This document shows positions 35,529-43,162 of a DNA stretch of 64,000 bases, one piece after another (position 1 is the stretch's first letter; each line of letters opens with the position of its first letter). Below the pieces are notes generated by a model. It ran no database searches, was not told where the DNA came from, and saw only the letters and a program-made list of their open reading frames with translations. Origin of the DNA: Bacillus pumilus (GTDB lineage Bacteria; Bacillota; Bacilli; Bacillales; Bacillaceae); assembly GCF_038738535.1 (NCBI RefSeq), contig NZ_CP046128.1, forward strand, positions 1,116,001 to 1,180,000. The letters run 5' to 3'. Both the position numbers and the translations under genes were made by a program.

Positions 35529-36269
35529 TCAGTTGATTAACGAATATGGGAGCATTCTTTTTAACGAAGGCGCAATGAGCGGCTGCCAAAACGTCCATTT
35601 ATGATCCCCTTCGAATGTCTCAAATAAATAATCCGCACCTGACTGTTCAAGAAGGGCTTTTAAATCTTCGTTCGTCTGAATAAAATCAAGCACTTGGCCA
35701 TCTGTCGTTTTCACAGCCGTTTCTTCCACCCCAATTTGATGGATAATGGCATAAGGAGAAAGGGCTGTCGACTGTTTAACGGCTTCTAGGACTGAATCAT
35801 CAACGTAAGGAGACTGCAAAATCAGCCCGCCAAATAAAGAAGGATAATCAATCGCTGTCATAAGAGAAATCGTAGCACCTAGCGAATCACCAATAAACGT
35901 GCGTCCTGATCCAATTTGATAGGTTGGATAGTGCGTATCAATATACGGGACAAGTTCATTTGCTAAAAAGCGTTTATATGCTTCAAACTTTGTGCCATCT
36001 GGATGATACGTATTCCGTCTTTCCGAGACATTTTCATAAGGGACACCAATGATAATCGAGCGTTCCATTTCTTTGTTTTGCATCAATTCTTCCGCCTGTC
36101 TGCCTATTTTGCCTAAGCGGAAATAATCATGACCATCTTGGGCAATGATGACATGATATGTATAAAGGGGGGAGTAATTGACTGGCAAATAGATCAAAAG
36201 GGTCATATCCGCCCCAAGTTCTTTTGAATGTAAGGTTTCTTCTTGAATAATGCCTGTTTTCTTCACCAT
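35529..36269 (-). CDS. yjcH: Putative esterase YjcH (Fes/esterase D-like)
   Basis: This is an alpha/beta hydrolase of 246 residues similar to enterochelin esterase-like proteins. The nucleophile elbow is FIGDSLGATISL (G-D-S-L-G), and the end has a plausible catalytic histidine in FEGDHKWTFWQ. It has no signal peptide. It is the most upstream gene of the yjcH-yjcG-yjcF series and divergent from metI. Confidence 0.88.
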   Translation of the reverse strand: MVKKTGIIQEETLHSKELGADMTLLIYLPVNYSPLYTYHVIIAQDGHDYFRLGKIGRQAEELMQNKEMERSIIIGVPYENVSERRNTYHPDGTKFEAYKRFLANELVPYIDTHYPTYQIGSGRTFIGDSLGATISLMTAIDYPSLFGGLILQSPYVDDSVLEAVKQSTALSPYAIIHQIGVEETAVKTTDGQVLDFIQTNEDLKALLEQSGADYLFETFEGDHKWTFWQPLIAPSLKRMLPYSLIN

Positions 36270-36490
36270 AATCCATTCCTCCAGCTAACCAATTTCATCA
36301 CAAAGTGAAACGTTTCCATTCATTGTAACATGAAAAACAGCGTTGTTCCTATATGCTAACATGCAATCCATTCAGTTGACATCGAATCTGTTATAAAATA
36401 CAGAAAATTTTAATTAATTGGTCCGATTCCTCTTGAAAAATGAGATTTAATGCGTTACAGTATTAAGAATTAGAACAGACAGACAACACA

Positions 36491-36611
36491 TTCTTATCGT
36501 GAGAGGTGGAGGGACTGGCCCTTTGAAACCTCAGCAACCGGTATGCATCACTTCATGTGATGTACCAAGGTGCTAAATCCAGCAAGCAGCTTTTTTGCTT
36601 GGAAGATAAGA
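36491..36611 (+). promoter_or_regulatory. SAM-I riboswitch (S-box) upstream of metI
   Basis: The classical S-box parts are present: P1 CTTATC (36493-36498) / GATAAG (36605-36610), AGAGGTGGAGGGACTGGCCC, TTGAAACCTCAGCAACC, the ATGCATCACTTCATGTGATGTACC P3 region and AAGGTGCTAAATCC. It is followed by a terminator, so metI-metC should be switched off when S-adenosylmethionine is plentiful. Confidence 0.96.
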
Positions 36612-36621
36612 GGAAGCGATT

Positions 36622-36656
36622 AAAACCCCTTCTTCTTATGAAGAAGGGGTTTTCTG
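36622..36656 (+). terminator. S-box terminator
   Basis: AAAACCCCTTCTT-CTTATG-AAGAAGGGGTTTT is followed by T-rich sequence, 36 nt before the metI start. Confidence 0.93.
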
Positions 36657-36691
36657 TTTTGAAATCAGATTTTTACTTAGGATGGTGTCAA

Positions 36692-37810
36692 ATGACAGAA
36701 CATGTGGAAACGACATTAGCGCAAATTGGAAACCGCAGCGAAGAGGCGACTGGCACGGTCAGTCCCCCCGTTTATCTTTCAACAGCATACAGACATAGAG
36801 GCATAGGGGAATCAACCGGATTTGATTACATTCGAACGAAAAACCCAACAAGGCAGCTTGTAGAGGATGCGATTGCTTCACTCGAAGAAGGGACGGCCGG
36901 CTTTGCCTTCAGTTCGGGAATGGCTGCGATCCAAACGATCATGGCATTATTTGAAAGCGGAGATGAACTCATCGTCTCATCAGACCTATATGGCGGTACA
37001 TACCGTTTGTTTGAAAACGAATGGAAAAAGTACGGCTTACGTTTTCTTTACGATGATTTTTCAGATGAAGACTGTTTACGTTCTAAAATCACGCCAAACA
37101 CAAAAGCGGTCTTTATTGAAACGCCGACAAATCCACTTATGCAGGAAGCGGATATTCAAAAAATAGCGAAGATTGCAAAAGAACACGGCGCTTTGGTCAT
37201 TGTCGATAACACCTTTTACACACCCGTTTTGCAAAAGCCGATTACGTTTGGAGCGGACATTGTTATCCATAGCGCAACCAAATATTTAGGCGGACACAAT
37301 GACGTCCTTGCCGGTCTTGTGGTGACAAAAGGAGAGCAGCTGTCTGAAGACATGTTCCAGCATCAAAACGCAATTGGAGCCGTTTTATCTCCGTTTGACT
37401 CATGGCTTTTAATGAGAGGAATGAAAACACTGGCTCTTAGAATGCGCCAGCACGAGGCAAATGCGAAGGAGCTGGCAGAGTTTTTAAAGAAACAGCCAGA
37501 AATTCAAGATGTCCTTTACCCAGGCAAGGGAGGAATGCTGTCATTCCGTGTAGCCAAGGAGGACTGGGTCAATCCATTTTTGAAGCAGCTGAAAACGATC
37601 TGTTTTGCTGAAAGTCTTGGCGGAATCGAAAGCTTTATTACGTATCCTGCAACGCAAACGCATATGGATATCCCAGAGGAGATTCGCATTGCAAATGGCG
37701 TTTGTAACAAACTGCTCCGTTTCTCCGTTGGCATTGAGCACGTAGATGACCTGAAAGCAGACCTGAAACAGGCACTATCACAAGTAAAAGAGGAGGTACA
37801 CGCCAAATGA
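36692..37810 (+). CDS. metI: Cystathionine gamma-synthase / O-acetylhomoserine thiolyase MetI
   Basis: This is a PLP enzyme of the Cys/Met metabolism family, joining cysteine (or sulfide) to an activated homoserine. The product is 372 residues. The PLP lysine is in HSATKYLGGHND; FSSGMAAIQTIMALF and the SLGGIESFITYPA motif are also present. The ATG at 36692 follows AGGATGGTG; the frame is open upstream into the riboswitch, but those codons are not a plausible start. The stop overlaps the metC start (ATGA). Confidence 0.94.
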   Translation: MTEHVETTLAQIGNRSEEATGTVSPPVYLSTAYRHRGIGESTGFDYIRTKNPTRQLVEDAIASLEEGTAGFAFSSGMAAIQTIMALFESGDELIVSSDLYGGTYRLFENEWKKYGLRFLYDDFSDEDCLRSKITPNTKAVFIETPTNPLMQEADIQKIAKIAKEHGALVIVDNTFYTPVLQKPITFGADIVIHSATKYLGGHNDVLAGLVVTKGEQLSEDMFQHQNAIGAVLSPFDSWLLMRGMKTLALRMRQHEANAKELAEFLKKQPEIQDVLYPGKGGMLSFRVAKEDWVNPFLKQLKTICFAESLGGIESFITYPATQTHMDIPEEIRIANGVCNKLLRFSVGIEHVDDLKADLKQALSQVKEEVHAK

Positions 37811-38985
37811 CCACACACGATTGGACACTCGAAACCCAACTCGTTCATAATGCATTCAAAACAGATCGTTCAACAGGTGCAGTCAGTGTGCCAATTCAGC
37901 ATGCATCCACCTTTCATCAAAGCAGCTTCGATGATTTTGGCCAATATGACTACTCAAGATCGGGGACTCCTACACGTCAAGCGTTAGAGGATACGATTGC
38001 GGCGCTAGAAGGAGGAACAAGAGGGCTTGCTTTTGCATCAGGCATGGCAGCCATTTCAACTGCTTTTCTACTATTATCAAAGGGAGATCATGTCCTTGTC
38101 ACAAGAGATGTGTACGGTGGTACATTTCGAATGATCACCCAAGTTCTTTCGCGATTTGGCATCGAGCATACCTTTGTGGACATGACCGATTTGAATGAAG
38201 TCAAAAGAGGCATTCAATCAAATACAAAGGTCATTTACATGGAAACACCGTCCAACCCGACTCTAGGTATTACGGATATTGGGGGCGTCGTCCAGCTTGC
38301 GAAAGAACATGACTGTCTGACTTTTTTAGATAATACATTTTTAACGCCTGCTCTTCAGCGTCCGCTGGACCTTGGCGTTGACGTAGTCCTGCACAGCGCA
38401 ACGAAATTTTTGAGCGGTCACAGTGATGTACTGTCAGGCTTAGCTGTCGTGAAAGACGAGAAGCTGGGAGAAGAACTCTATTCGCTGCAAAACTCCTTCG
38501 GTGCGGTGCTTGGCGTGCAGGATTGCTGGCTCGTGTTAAGAGGGTTAAAAACCCTTCAGGTCAGATTAGAAAAAGCAAGCCAAACGGCCTTCGAACTGGC
38601 CTCATTTCTCAAAGAGCATCCTGCGGTGAAAAAAGTGTACTATCCAGGCTTAGATGACCATCCAGGGGCGGACATTCAGCGAAAGCAGGCAAGCGGAGCA
38701 GGAGCTGTTCTTTCATTTGAATTAGAAAACCAAGCAGCTGTCAAAGAATTGGTGGATGCTGTCACATTACCTGTATTCGCCGTCAGCCTTGGCGCCGTCG
38801 AATCCATTCTGTCATACCCAGCCAAAATGTCACATGCTGCTATGCCAAAAGAAGAAAGAGAAAAAAGAGGGATTACGGACGGCCTGCTTCGATTAAGTGT
38901 AGGGGTCGAAAACGGAGAAGACCTCAAACGCGACTTCAAACAAGCACTAGATCAACTTAAGCCTGTTCTTGTAAACCAATCATAA
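37807..38985 (+). CDS. metC: Cystathionine beta-lyase MetC
   Basis: This PLP enzyme splits cystathionine to homocysteine, the next step after MetI. The product is 392 residues. The PLP lysine motif is HSATKFLSGHSD, with FASGMAAISTAFLLL and SLGAVESILSYPA. AGAGGAGG lies inside the end of metI and the start overlaps its stop, so the two are translationally coupled. A strong terminator follows. Confidence 0.94.
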   Translation: MTTHDWTLETQLVHNAFKTDRSTGAVSVPIQHASTFHQSSFDDFGQYDYSRSGTPTRQALEDTIAALEGGTRGLAFASGMAAISTAFLLLSKGDHVLVTRDVYGGTFRMITQVLSRFGIEHTFVDMTDLNEVKRGIQSNTKVIYMETPSNPTLGITDIGGVVQLAKEHDCLTFLDNTFLTPALQRPLDLGVDVVLHSATKFLSGHSDVLSGLAVVKDEKLGEELYSLQNSFGAVLGVQDCWLVLRGLKTLQVRLEKASQTAFELASFLKEHPAVKKVYYPGLDDHPGADIQRKQASGAGAVLSFELENQAAVKELVDAVTLPVFAVSLGAVESILSYPAKMSHAAMPKEEREKRGITDGLLRLSVGVENGEDLKRDFKQALDQLKPVLVNQS

Positions 38986-38992
38986 AAGAGAG

Positions 38993-39022
38993 AAAAAAGC
39001 CGGTCCGGTTACCGGCTTTTTG
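38993..39022 (+). terminator. Terminator of metI-metC
   Basis: AAAAAGCCGG-TCCGGTTA-CCGGCTTTTT is a clear hairpin with T run. Confidence 0.92.
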
Positions 39023-39042
39023 ACCTTTTTTGAACAAAACCA

Positions 39043-39071
39043 TTGACGACTGATCATGATGGTTATATAAT
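39043..39071 (+). promoter_or_regulatory. tRNA-Val promoter
   Basis: TTGACG and TATAAT are separated by exactly 17 nt, about 43 nt before the mature tRNA. Confidence 0.85.
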
Positions 39072-39114
39072 AGAGAATGTCAGTAACAGAAAGCCCAGAA
39101 CTGATACATAACCC

Positions 39115-39187
39115 GATTCCGTAGCTCAGCTGGGAGAGCGCTACCTTGACAGGGTAGAGGTCGCTGGTTCGAGCCCAGTCGGAATCA
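39115..39187 (+). tRNA. tRNA-Val (anticodon GAC)
   Basis: The full cloverleaf can be drawn. The acceptor stem is GATTCCG/CGGAATC with discriminator A. The D-arm is GCTC...GAGC. The anticodon stem is CTACC/GGTAG around the loop TTGACAG, giving anticodon GAC. The T-arm loop is TTCGAGC. CCA is not encoded. Its own terminator follows. It marks the border between the conserved region and the accessory region, a common integration point. Confidence 0.95.
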
Positions 39188-39193
39188 TCGTTG

Positions 39194-39219
39194 AAACCCT
39201 TGCACAGCAAGGGTTTTTT
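39194..39219 (+). terminator. Terminator of tRNA-Val
   Basis: AACCCTTGC-ACA-GCAAGGGTT is followed by T runs. Confidence 0.92.
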
Positions 39220-39340
39220 GTTTTTTTGACAACGAATATTTGTTCTGTTTCTCTTGATTGGGGACGAATTGGGGACGAACTTTATCCACCAGATTTTGTT
39301 TCTGAGTATTTTTAGGATTAAAACGATTAAAGTGTTCAAC

Positions 39341-39576
39341 TTACCATCTGGCATCGTTAAAGTGACCGAATTGACAAGGGGCGCTAGAGTAAAAGCCCTA
39401 CAGGGAGCACTGGCTGCTGTATTTTTTTATCCTGAAAAGGAAGTCAAAAACAATGGGAAAGATGGCTACTTTGGAACAAAACAGAAAATGCGGTCAAACG
39501 ATTCCAGCACATGCATGGGCTTAGCGCTGAAGGTATCTATGGTCCGAAGACAAAAGCAGCTCTTCAAAGGTTATAA
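39341..39576 (+). pseudogene. Remnant of a phage amidase: peptidoglycan-binding domain with frameshift
   Basis: The frame reads GIVKVTELTRGARVKALQGA and continues to NNGKDGYFGT. It then shifts by one base at a run of four A (39478-39481) and goes on as TENAVKRFQHMHGLS, EGIYGPKTKAALQRL and stop at 39576. The combined reading is two halves of a PG_binding_1 domain, as found at the end of XlyA-type phage N-acetylmuramoyl-L-alanine amidases. The catalytic domain is missing. One lost A restores the frame. It probably marks a decayed prophage next to tRNA-Val. Confidence 0.8.
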
Positions 39577-39619
39577 GGGTAGGTAAAACGTGATATGATT
39601 GTAAAAAGGAGGTAATATG

Positions 39620-39796
39620 ATGACATTTAAAAGAGCGTTCAATATAGGTTATTTTGTTTTGCTTTTATTTTTTATTGTCGTATATTTCTTGCTTCCAGTC
39701 GATCAAATATTTACTGCAATCATCATCCTAACCGTACTATTTGGAGTATATCAATTTGTGATTTTCAAAAAACTAAAAGAACAAAAACAGCAATAA
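39620..39796 (+). CDS. Small membrane protein, probable phage-derived
   Basis: This is a 58-residue protein with two hydrophobic helices (YFVLLLFFIVVYFLLP and FTAIIILTVLFGVYQFVIF) and a basic C-terminus KKLKEQKQQ. AAGGAGG precedes two adjacent ATGs; the second has better spacing. It lies just after the amidase remnant, so it may be a leftover of the same prophage (holin- or immunity-like). I do not recognise the family. Confidence 0.7.
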   Translation: MTFKRAFNIGYFVLLLFFIVVYFLLPVDQIFTAIIILTVLFGVYQFVIFKKLKEQKQQ

Positions 39797-39801
39797 AAGA
39801 C

Positions 39802-39836
39802 GCCCTAGTGCATTAGACTGGGGCGATTTTTTTCAA
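39802..39836 (+). terminator. Terminator after the small membrane protein gene
   Basis: CGCCCTAGT / ACTGGGGCG (one G-U pair) is followed by seven T. Confidence 0.82.
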
Positions 39837-39934
39837 CCAGTTCCACACATATACACTTTTCCTGGAGAACTTATTTCGTCCAGTTTTTTATTTTTACGTT
39901 TACTGTCTGAGAACATTTTCAAATGGCTCTTTCT

Positions 39935-40369
39935 TCATAAGTAACAAATGTCAGTGTCTGCACGTGTTCCCCAACGTACGGAGAAGTAACCTGTTTTCAT
40001 TTTCAATTGGATCATTACTTGAGCAGCAGCAATCCAGCCAACATAAGGAATACGGTTTAAAATTGCTGCTGCAATTACTCCTACAGCTGCCTTTCCCTCT
40101 ACTGTAACACGGTAATGATCATATTTGGACCACGCCCATTTTCCCTTTTGTTTTTGTGTTGTGAAATTATTATTCGCTAACTGTTCAAGAGAATTACTAA
40201 CTTTATTCATATGATTTTCTAATACAATGCTATTTGCAATCTTATTTACTTGTTCTTCAATTGCGGCTATTTCGTAAGATTTTAGTTAGTTACTAGAAAC
40301 AGAAATATTACCTGTCTCTTTGTTAGAGGTATAGGTGGTTGTTCCAAGTTCAGTTTTAAAAATTGTAGA
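39935..40369 (-). pseudogene. Broken gene for a probable secreted protein
   Basis: One minus-strand frame reads TIFKTELGTTTYTSNKETG..SVSSN, then TAA (40286-40288), then continues LKSYEIAAIEEQVNKIANS to MNKVSNSLEQLANNN and a C-terminal part with KGKWAWSKYDHYRVTVEGKA, a glycine-rich hydrophobic stretch, and RWGTRADTDICYL. The two parts fit one protein with a single nonsense codon. No signal peptide or start remains upstream (TAA at 40370-40372). I recognise the style of a small secreted Bacillus protein but not a named family. Confidence 0.65.
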
Positions 40370-40498
40370 TTAATAGCTTTATGCACTTTTCGAATAAATT
40401 AAAAGAAGCCCTAATCTAGAAATAACAGAGGAAAGATAAACTGATAACGTTCAGGAGAATACACATTTGATAAAATATTTAGTGGAGGAGAGAAAGAT

Positions 40499-41329
40499 AT
40501 GAAGTCACTTTTACTAATTGGACAATCAAATATGGCGGGGCGCGGCTTCAAGCATGAAGTGCCTCCGATTTATAATGAAAGAATCATGATGTTGCGAAAT
40601 GGTAGATGGCAAATGATGACTGAACCCATTCATTTTGATAGGCCGGTAGCTGGTGTAGGACTGGCGGCTTCCTTTGCGGAGGCTTGGTGCAAGGATCATG
40701 AAGGAGAGAAGATTGGTCTTATTCCATTTGCAGAAGGTGGCAGTTCCATTGATGAGTGGTCGCTAGACGGAGCATTATTTCGTCATGCAATAAATGAAGC
40801 TAAATTTGCAAAGGAAAATAGCGAATTGGTCGGGATATTATGGCATCAAGGAGAAAGTGACAGCCAAGATGGGAAATACAAAGCATACTATGAAAAAATA
40901 CTAAGATTATTTCATGAACTAAGAACTGAATTATCTGTACCTAACATTCCGCTTTTAATAGGAGGTTTGGGCGATTACTTGGGAAAAGTGGCATTTGGCG
41001 CAGGGTGTGTGGAATATCAACGTATTAATGAGGAACTACAAAAATATGCACATCATCATGAAAATTGTTATTATGTTACTGCGAAAGGTCTTATATCTAA
41101 CCCAGACGGAATTCACATCAATGCGATGTCCCAGAGAATATTTGGTATAAGATACTATGAAGCTTTTCGAAAAAAAGAACATATACATGAGCCATTACCA
41201 AATGAAAATGAGTTAGTCAATGAATGTCATAATAGAATGAATACCTCAGCGGAGAAAAAATACATAGCACTAGAAAAGTTCACGTTGGGCAAGATTACTT
41301 ACGAAGAGTTGCTGGAGGCTTTATCGTAG
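40499..41329 (+). CDS. SGNH hydrolase / sialate O-acetylesterase-like protein
   Basis: This is a 276-residue esterase of the SASA (carbohydrate esterase family 6-like) group. It shows block I LLIGQSNMAGRG with the nucleophile serine, the PFAEGGSSI glycine block, ILWHQGESD and the terminal NPDGIHINAM with catalytic Asp and His. The last about 50 residues form a separate charged tail. It has no signal peptide, so it may be cytosolic. GGAGGAG precedes the ATG. Its likely role is removal of acetyl groups from a sugar; the substrate is unknown. Confidence 0.85.
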   Translation: MKSLLLIGQSNMAGRGFKHEVPPIYNERIMMLRNGRWQMMTEPIHFDRPVAGVGLAASFAEAWCKDHEGEKIGLIPFAEGGSSIDEWSLDGALFRHAINEAKFAKENSELVGILWHQGESDSQDGKYKAYYEKILRLFHELRTELSVPNIPLLIGGLGDYLGKVAFGAGCVEYQRINEELQKYAHHHENCYYVTAKGLISNPDGIHINAMSQRIFGIRYYEAFRKKEHIHEPLPNENELVNECHNRMNTSAEKKYIALEKFTLGKITYEELLEALS

Positions 41330-41420
41330 GTTAAGCTTATGGTAGCCTTTGAATGAAACCGTTATAACTCATAGTTGTGATAGACAGAAACATTACATAT
41401 CTCTTGAAAGGATGATTGTG

Positions 41421-41450
41421 GTGGTGAAATCAGATAAAGTCTCCTCCTGA
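41421..41450 (+). CDS. cat leader peptide (chloramphenicol-sensing attenuator)
   Basis: A nine-codon frame starting GTG GTG AAA reads MVKSDKVSS and stops at 41450, with AAAGGA a short way upstream. The known cat-86 leader is MVKTDKISS, so this is the same regulator with two conservative changes. A ribosome stalled by chloramphenicol within it would open the downstream hairpin. Confidence 0.88.
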   Translation: MVKSDKVSS

Positions 41451-41476
41451 ATACATGAAATCACATTCAGGAGGAG
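41441..41476 (+). promoter_or_regulatory. cat attenuator hairpin hiding the cat ribosome site
   Basis: CTCCTCCTGAAT (41441-41452) pairs perfectly over 12 bp with ATTCAGGAGGAG (41465-41476). The 3' arm contains the AGGAGGAG ribosome site of cat. The leader stop codon lies in the 5' arm. This is the textbook arrangement for translational attenuation. Confidence 0.93.
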
Positions 41477-41483
41477 ATAAAAA

Positions 41484-42146
41484 ATGTTTAAACAAATAGA
41501 CGAAAATTACCCGCGAAAAGAGCACTTTCATCATTATATGACGTTAACCCGATGCTCATATAGCCTGGTGATCGATTTAGACATTACGACTTTGTATTCC
41601 ATATTGAAAGAAAAAAAGCTAAAAGTATATCCTGTGCAAATTTATTTGTTAGCAAGAGCTGTGCAAAAAATACGAGAGTTTCGAATGGATCAAGTGAACG
41701 ATGAACTTGGCTACTGGGAACTTCTCCATCCTAGTTATACGATTCTAAATAAAGAAACAAAGACATTTTCAAGTATTTGGACGCCTTATGACGAAAACTT
41801 TGCTCAGTTTTATAAAAGCTGTGTAGCCGACATTGAAACATTTAGCAAAAGCAGCAAGCTGTTTCCGAAATCTCATATGCCAGAAAACATGTTCAATATT
41901 TCAAGTCTACCGTGGGTTGATTTTACTTCTTTTAACCTTAATGTATCTACAAATGAGACTTATTTACTGCCAATATTTACGATAGGCAAATTTAAAGTGG
42001 AAGAAGGAAAAGTCATTTTGCCCGTTGCGATTCAAGTACCTCATGCTGTTTGTGATGGCTATCACGTCGGTCAATATGTGGAATATTTGAGGTGGCTTAT
42101 AGAACATTGTGACGAGTGGTTAAATGATACAATGCAAATTACCTGA
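41484..42146 (+). CDS. cat: Chloramphenicol O-acetyltransferase (Cat-86 type)
   Basis: This enzyme inactivates chloramphenicol with acetyl-CoA. The product is 220 residues, the length of B. pumilus Cat-86. The catalytic HxxxDG motif is PHAVCDGYHVGQYVEYL. The N-terminal HFHHYMTLTRCSYSL region and FNISSLPWVDFTSFNLN are typical of the trimeric classical CATs. Expression is predicted to be drug-inducible through the leader just upstream. B. pumilus strains are known to carry cat-86 chromosomally, so this need not be recent transfer. Confidence 0.95.
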   Translation: MFKQIDENYPRKEHFHHYMTLTRCSYSLVIDLDITTLYSILKEKKLKVYPVQIYLLARAVQKIREFRMDQVNDELGYWELLHPSYTILNKETKTFSSIWTPYDENFAQFYKSCVADIETFSKSSKLFPKSHMPENMFNISSLPWVDFTSFNLNVSTNETYLLPIFTIGKFKVEEGKVILPVAIQVPHAVCDGYHVGQYVEYLRWLIEHCDEWLNDTMQIT

Positions 42147-42181
42147 AGACAACAGGTACTCCCATGGAAATCTAGAAGATG

Positions 42182-42211
42182 AAGGCAGACTGAAATGAGT
42201 CTGCCTTTTTG
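42182..42211 (+). terminator. Terminator of cat
   Basis: AAGGCAGACT / AGTCTGCCTT is followed by T run. Confidence 0.9.
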
Positions 42212-42269
42212 TTTTGTGATGAATGTACAAGTACTTGTGCTAAAGGTTATTGGTGTGCAAAATAGCAAT

Positions 42270-42400
42270 CAAGTTATGTTTCTCGGAAGTTCTTTATTGC
42301 GGTTTTTTTGCGGTGCTTTATAAATCCCTTTATGTGATAATAAATGTAATATAAGGTAATTTAATGGAAGTGAGTAGGAGGTGTGGGGAATTCTAGTTTA
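42270..42400 (+). repeat. Decayed copy of a rap promoter and 5' region
   Basis: The bases around 42330-42385 (TGTGATAATAAATGTAATATAAGG, then TTTAATGGAAG and a GTGTGGGGAATTCT stretch) align with the region just before and into the rap gene at 44.49 kb. A TTGCGG motif occurs twice (42298-42315) and once before the rap gene at 54.17 kb. No Rap reading frame follows here, so this looks like the stump of a lost rap gene. Confidence 0.6.
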
Positions 42401-42665
42401 AACTGTCTTAAAGAGTATGCCTGTAAACTTGATTGTTACGATTCTGAGTGTTTGTTATATATGTTTTTTATCAAATATTATAGGTGATGAACTACGGAAT
42501 TAAGAATAATCTTTCCTTTTAGTAAGAAGGGTGGGGTAGACTCTAAATAAAGAATAACAGTTATTTGTTAAATATACAAAACTTAATACTCACTGAAACT
42601 TCATACCGTTATATTGTACTATCAGTATATATTTTACTAGAAATTGACTAAAGGTGGTTTAAATT
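42401..42665 (+). other. AT-rich non-coding stretch before the secreted-protein cassette
   Basis: No convincing gene is seen. A 28-codon frame from 42417 (MPVNLIVTILSVCYICFL...) has a hydrophobic, Phr-like beginning but a poorly spaced ribosome site. It may be a leftover of a lost rap-phr pair. The promoter of the next gene must lie here but I cannot place it firmly. Confidence 0.4.
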
Positions 42666-43157
42666 ATGAAAAAAAGCAATACATTATTACTTTCTTCAAT
42701 ACTTTTAGCTGGAACGATATTCCCAGCAACTGTTTCAGCAACAAATGTTGCTAAAAATGAAAATGAATGGATAACGATTGCAGAGGATTCTGCAAGGGAT
42801 TCTGTATCGCATTCAATTAACAAAAAATCGGCTAAATCTGACTATGTTACTAATTGGAAACTAAGAAAAACTGGTGGAGCGATTGGTGAGATATTTCAAT
42901 GTAAATACAGCATGTTAACTACAGCGAAGTCAAAGGGGAAAATTGATTATATTGAAGCAAAATCTCGACTATATGGAGGAGATGGAGGACTTTCTAAAAG
43001 CAAAACCGATTCTGCAAAGAAATCTAATTATGCTGGAGCAAATGCTGCCGGTGGTGTAAGTGGGGGTTGGGGATGTAAAGGTAAAGCGATAGGAAACTCA
43101 TTATATAAAGATAGTGGTTATAAAACTGTTAGTCGCCAAAAGACTTTTAAAATATAA
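42666..43157 (+). CDS. Secreted protein of unknown function (possible bacteriocin/toxin)
   Basis: This is a 163-residue precursor. A clear signal peptide (MKKSNTLLLSSILLAGTIF, cleavage after ATVSA at about residue 25) leads to a basic mature part rich in K, S and G. Only two cysteines are present (FQCKYS and WGCKGK), which could form one disulfide. A glycine/alanine-rich patch NYAGANAAGGVSGGWG lies between them. AAGGTGG precedes the ATG. It is 5 nt from the next gene, which encodes a membrane-anchored protein, then a tiny membrane protein: a layout like secreted toxin plus immunity. I do not recognise the family. Confidence 0.7.
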   Translation: MKKSNTLLLSSILLAGTIFPATVSATNVAKNENEWITIAEDSARDSVSHSINKKSAKSDYVTNWKLRKTGGAIGEIFQCKYSMLTTAKSKGKIDYIEAKSRLYGGDGGLSKSKTDSAKKSNYAGANAAGGVSGGWGCKGKAIGNSLYKDSGYKTVSRQKTFKI

Positions 43158-43162
43158 TATTA

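Noticed and set aside
39254-39340. Plus-strand frame starting MIGDELGTNF as an intact gene
   Set aside because: Only its later part matches a known domain, and that is frameshifted. The beginning may be an integrase tail remnant but cannot be supported as a gene.
38980-39354. Minus-strand frame across tRNA-Val (contains DSDWARTSDLYPVK)
   Set aside because: This is the well-known false frame on the antisense strand of a tRNA; it has no ribosome site and it overlaps two terminators.
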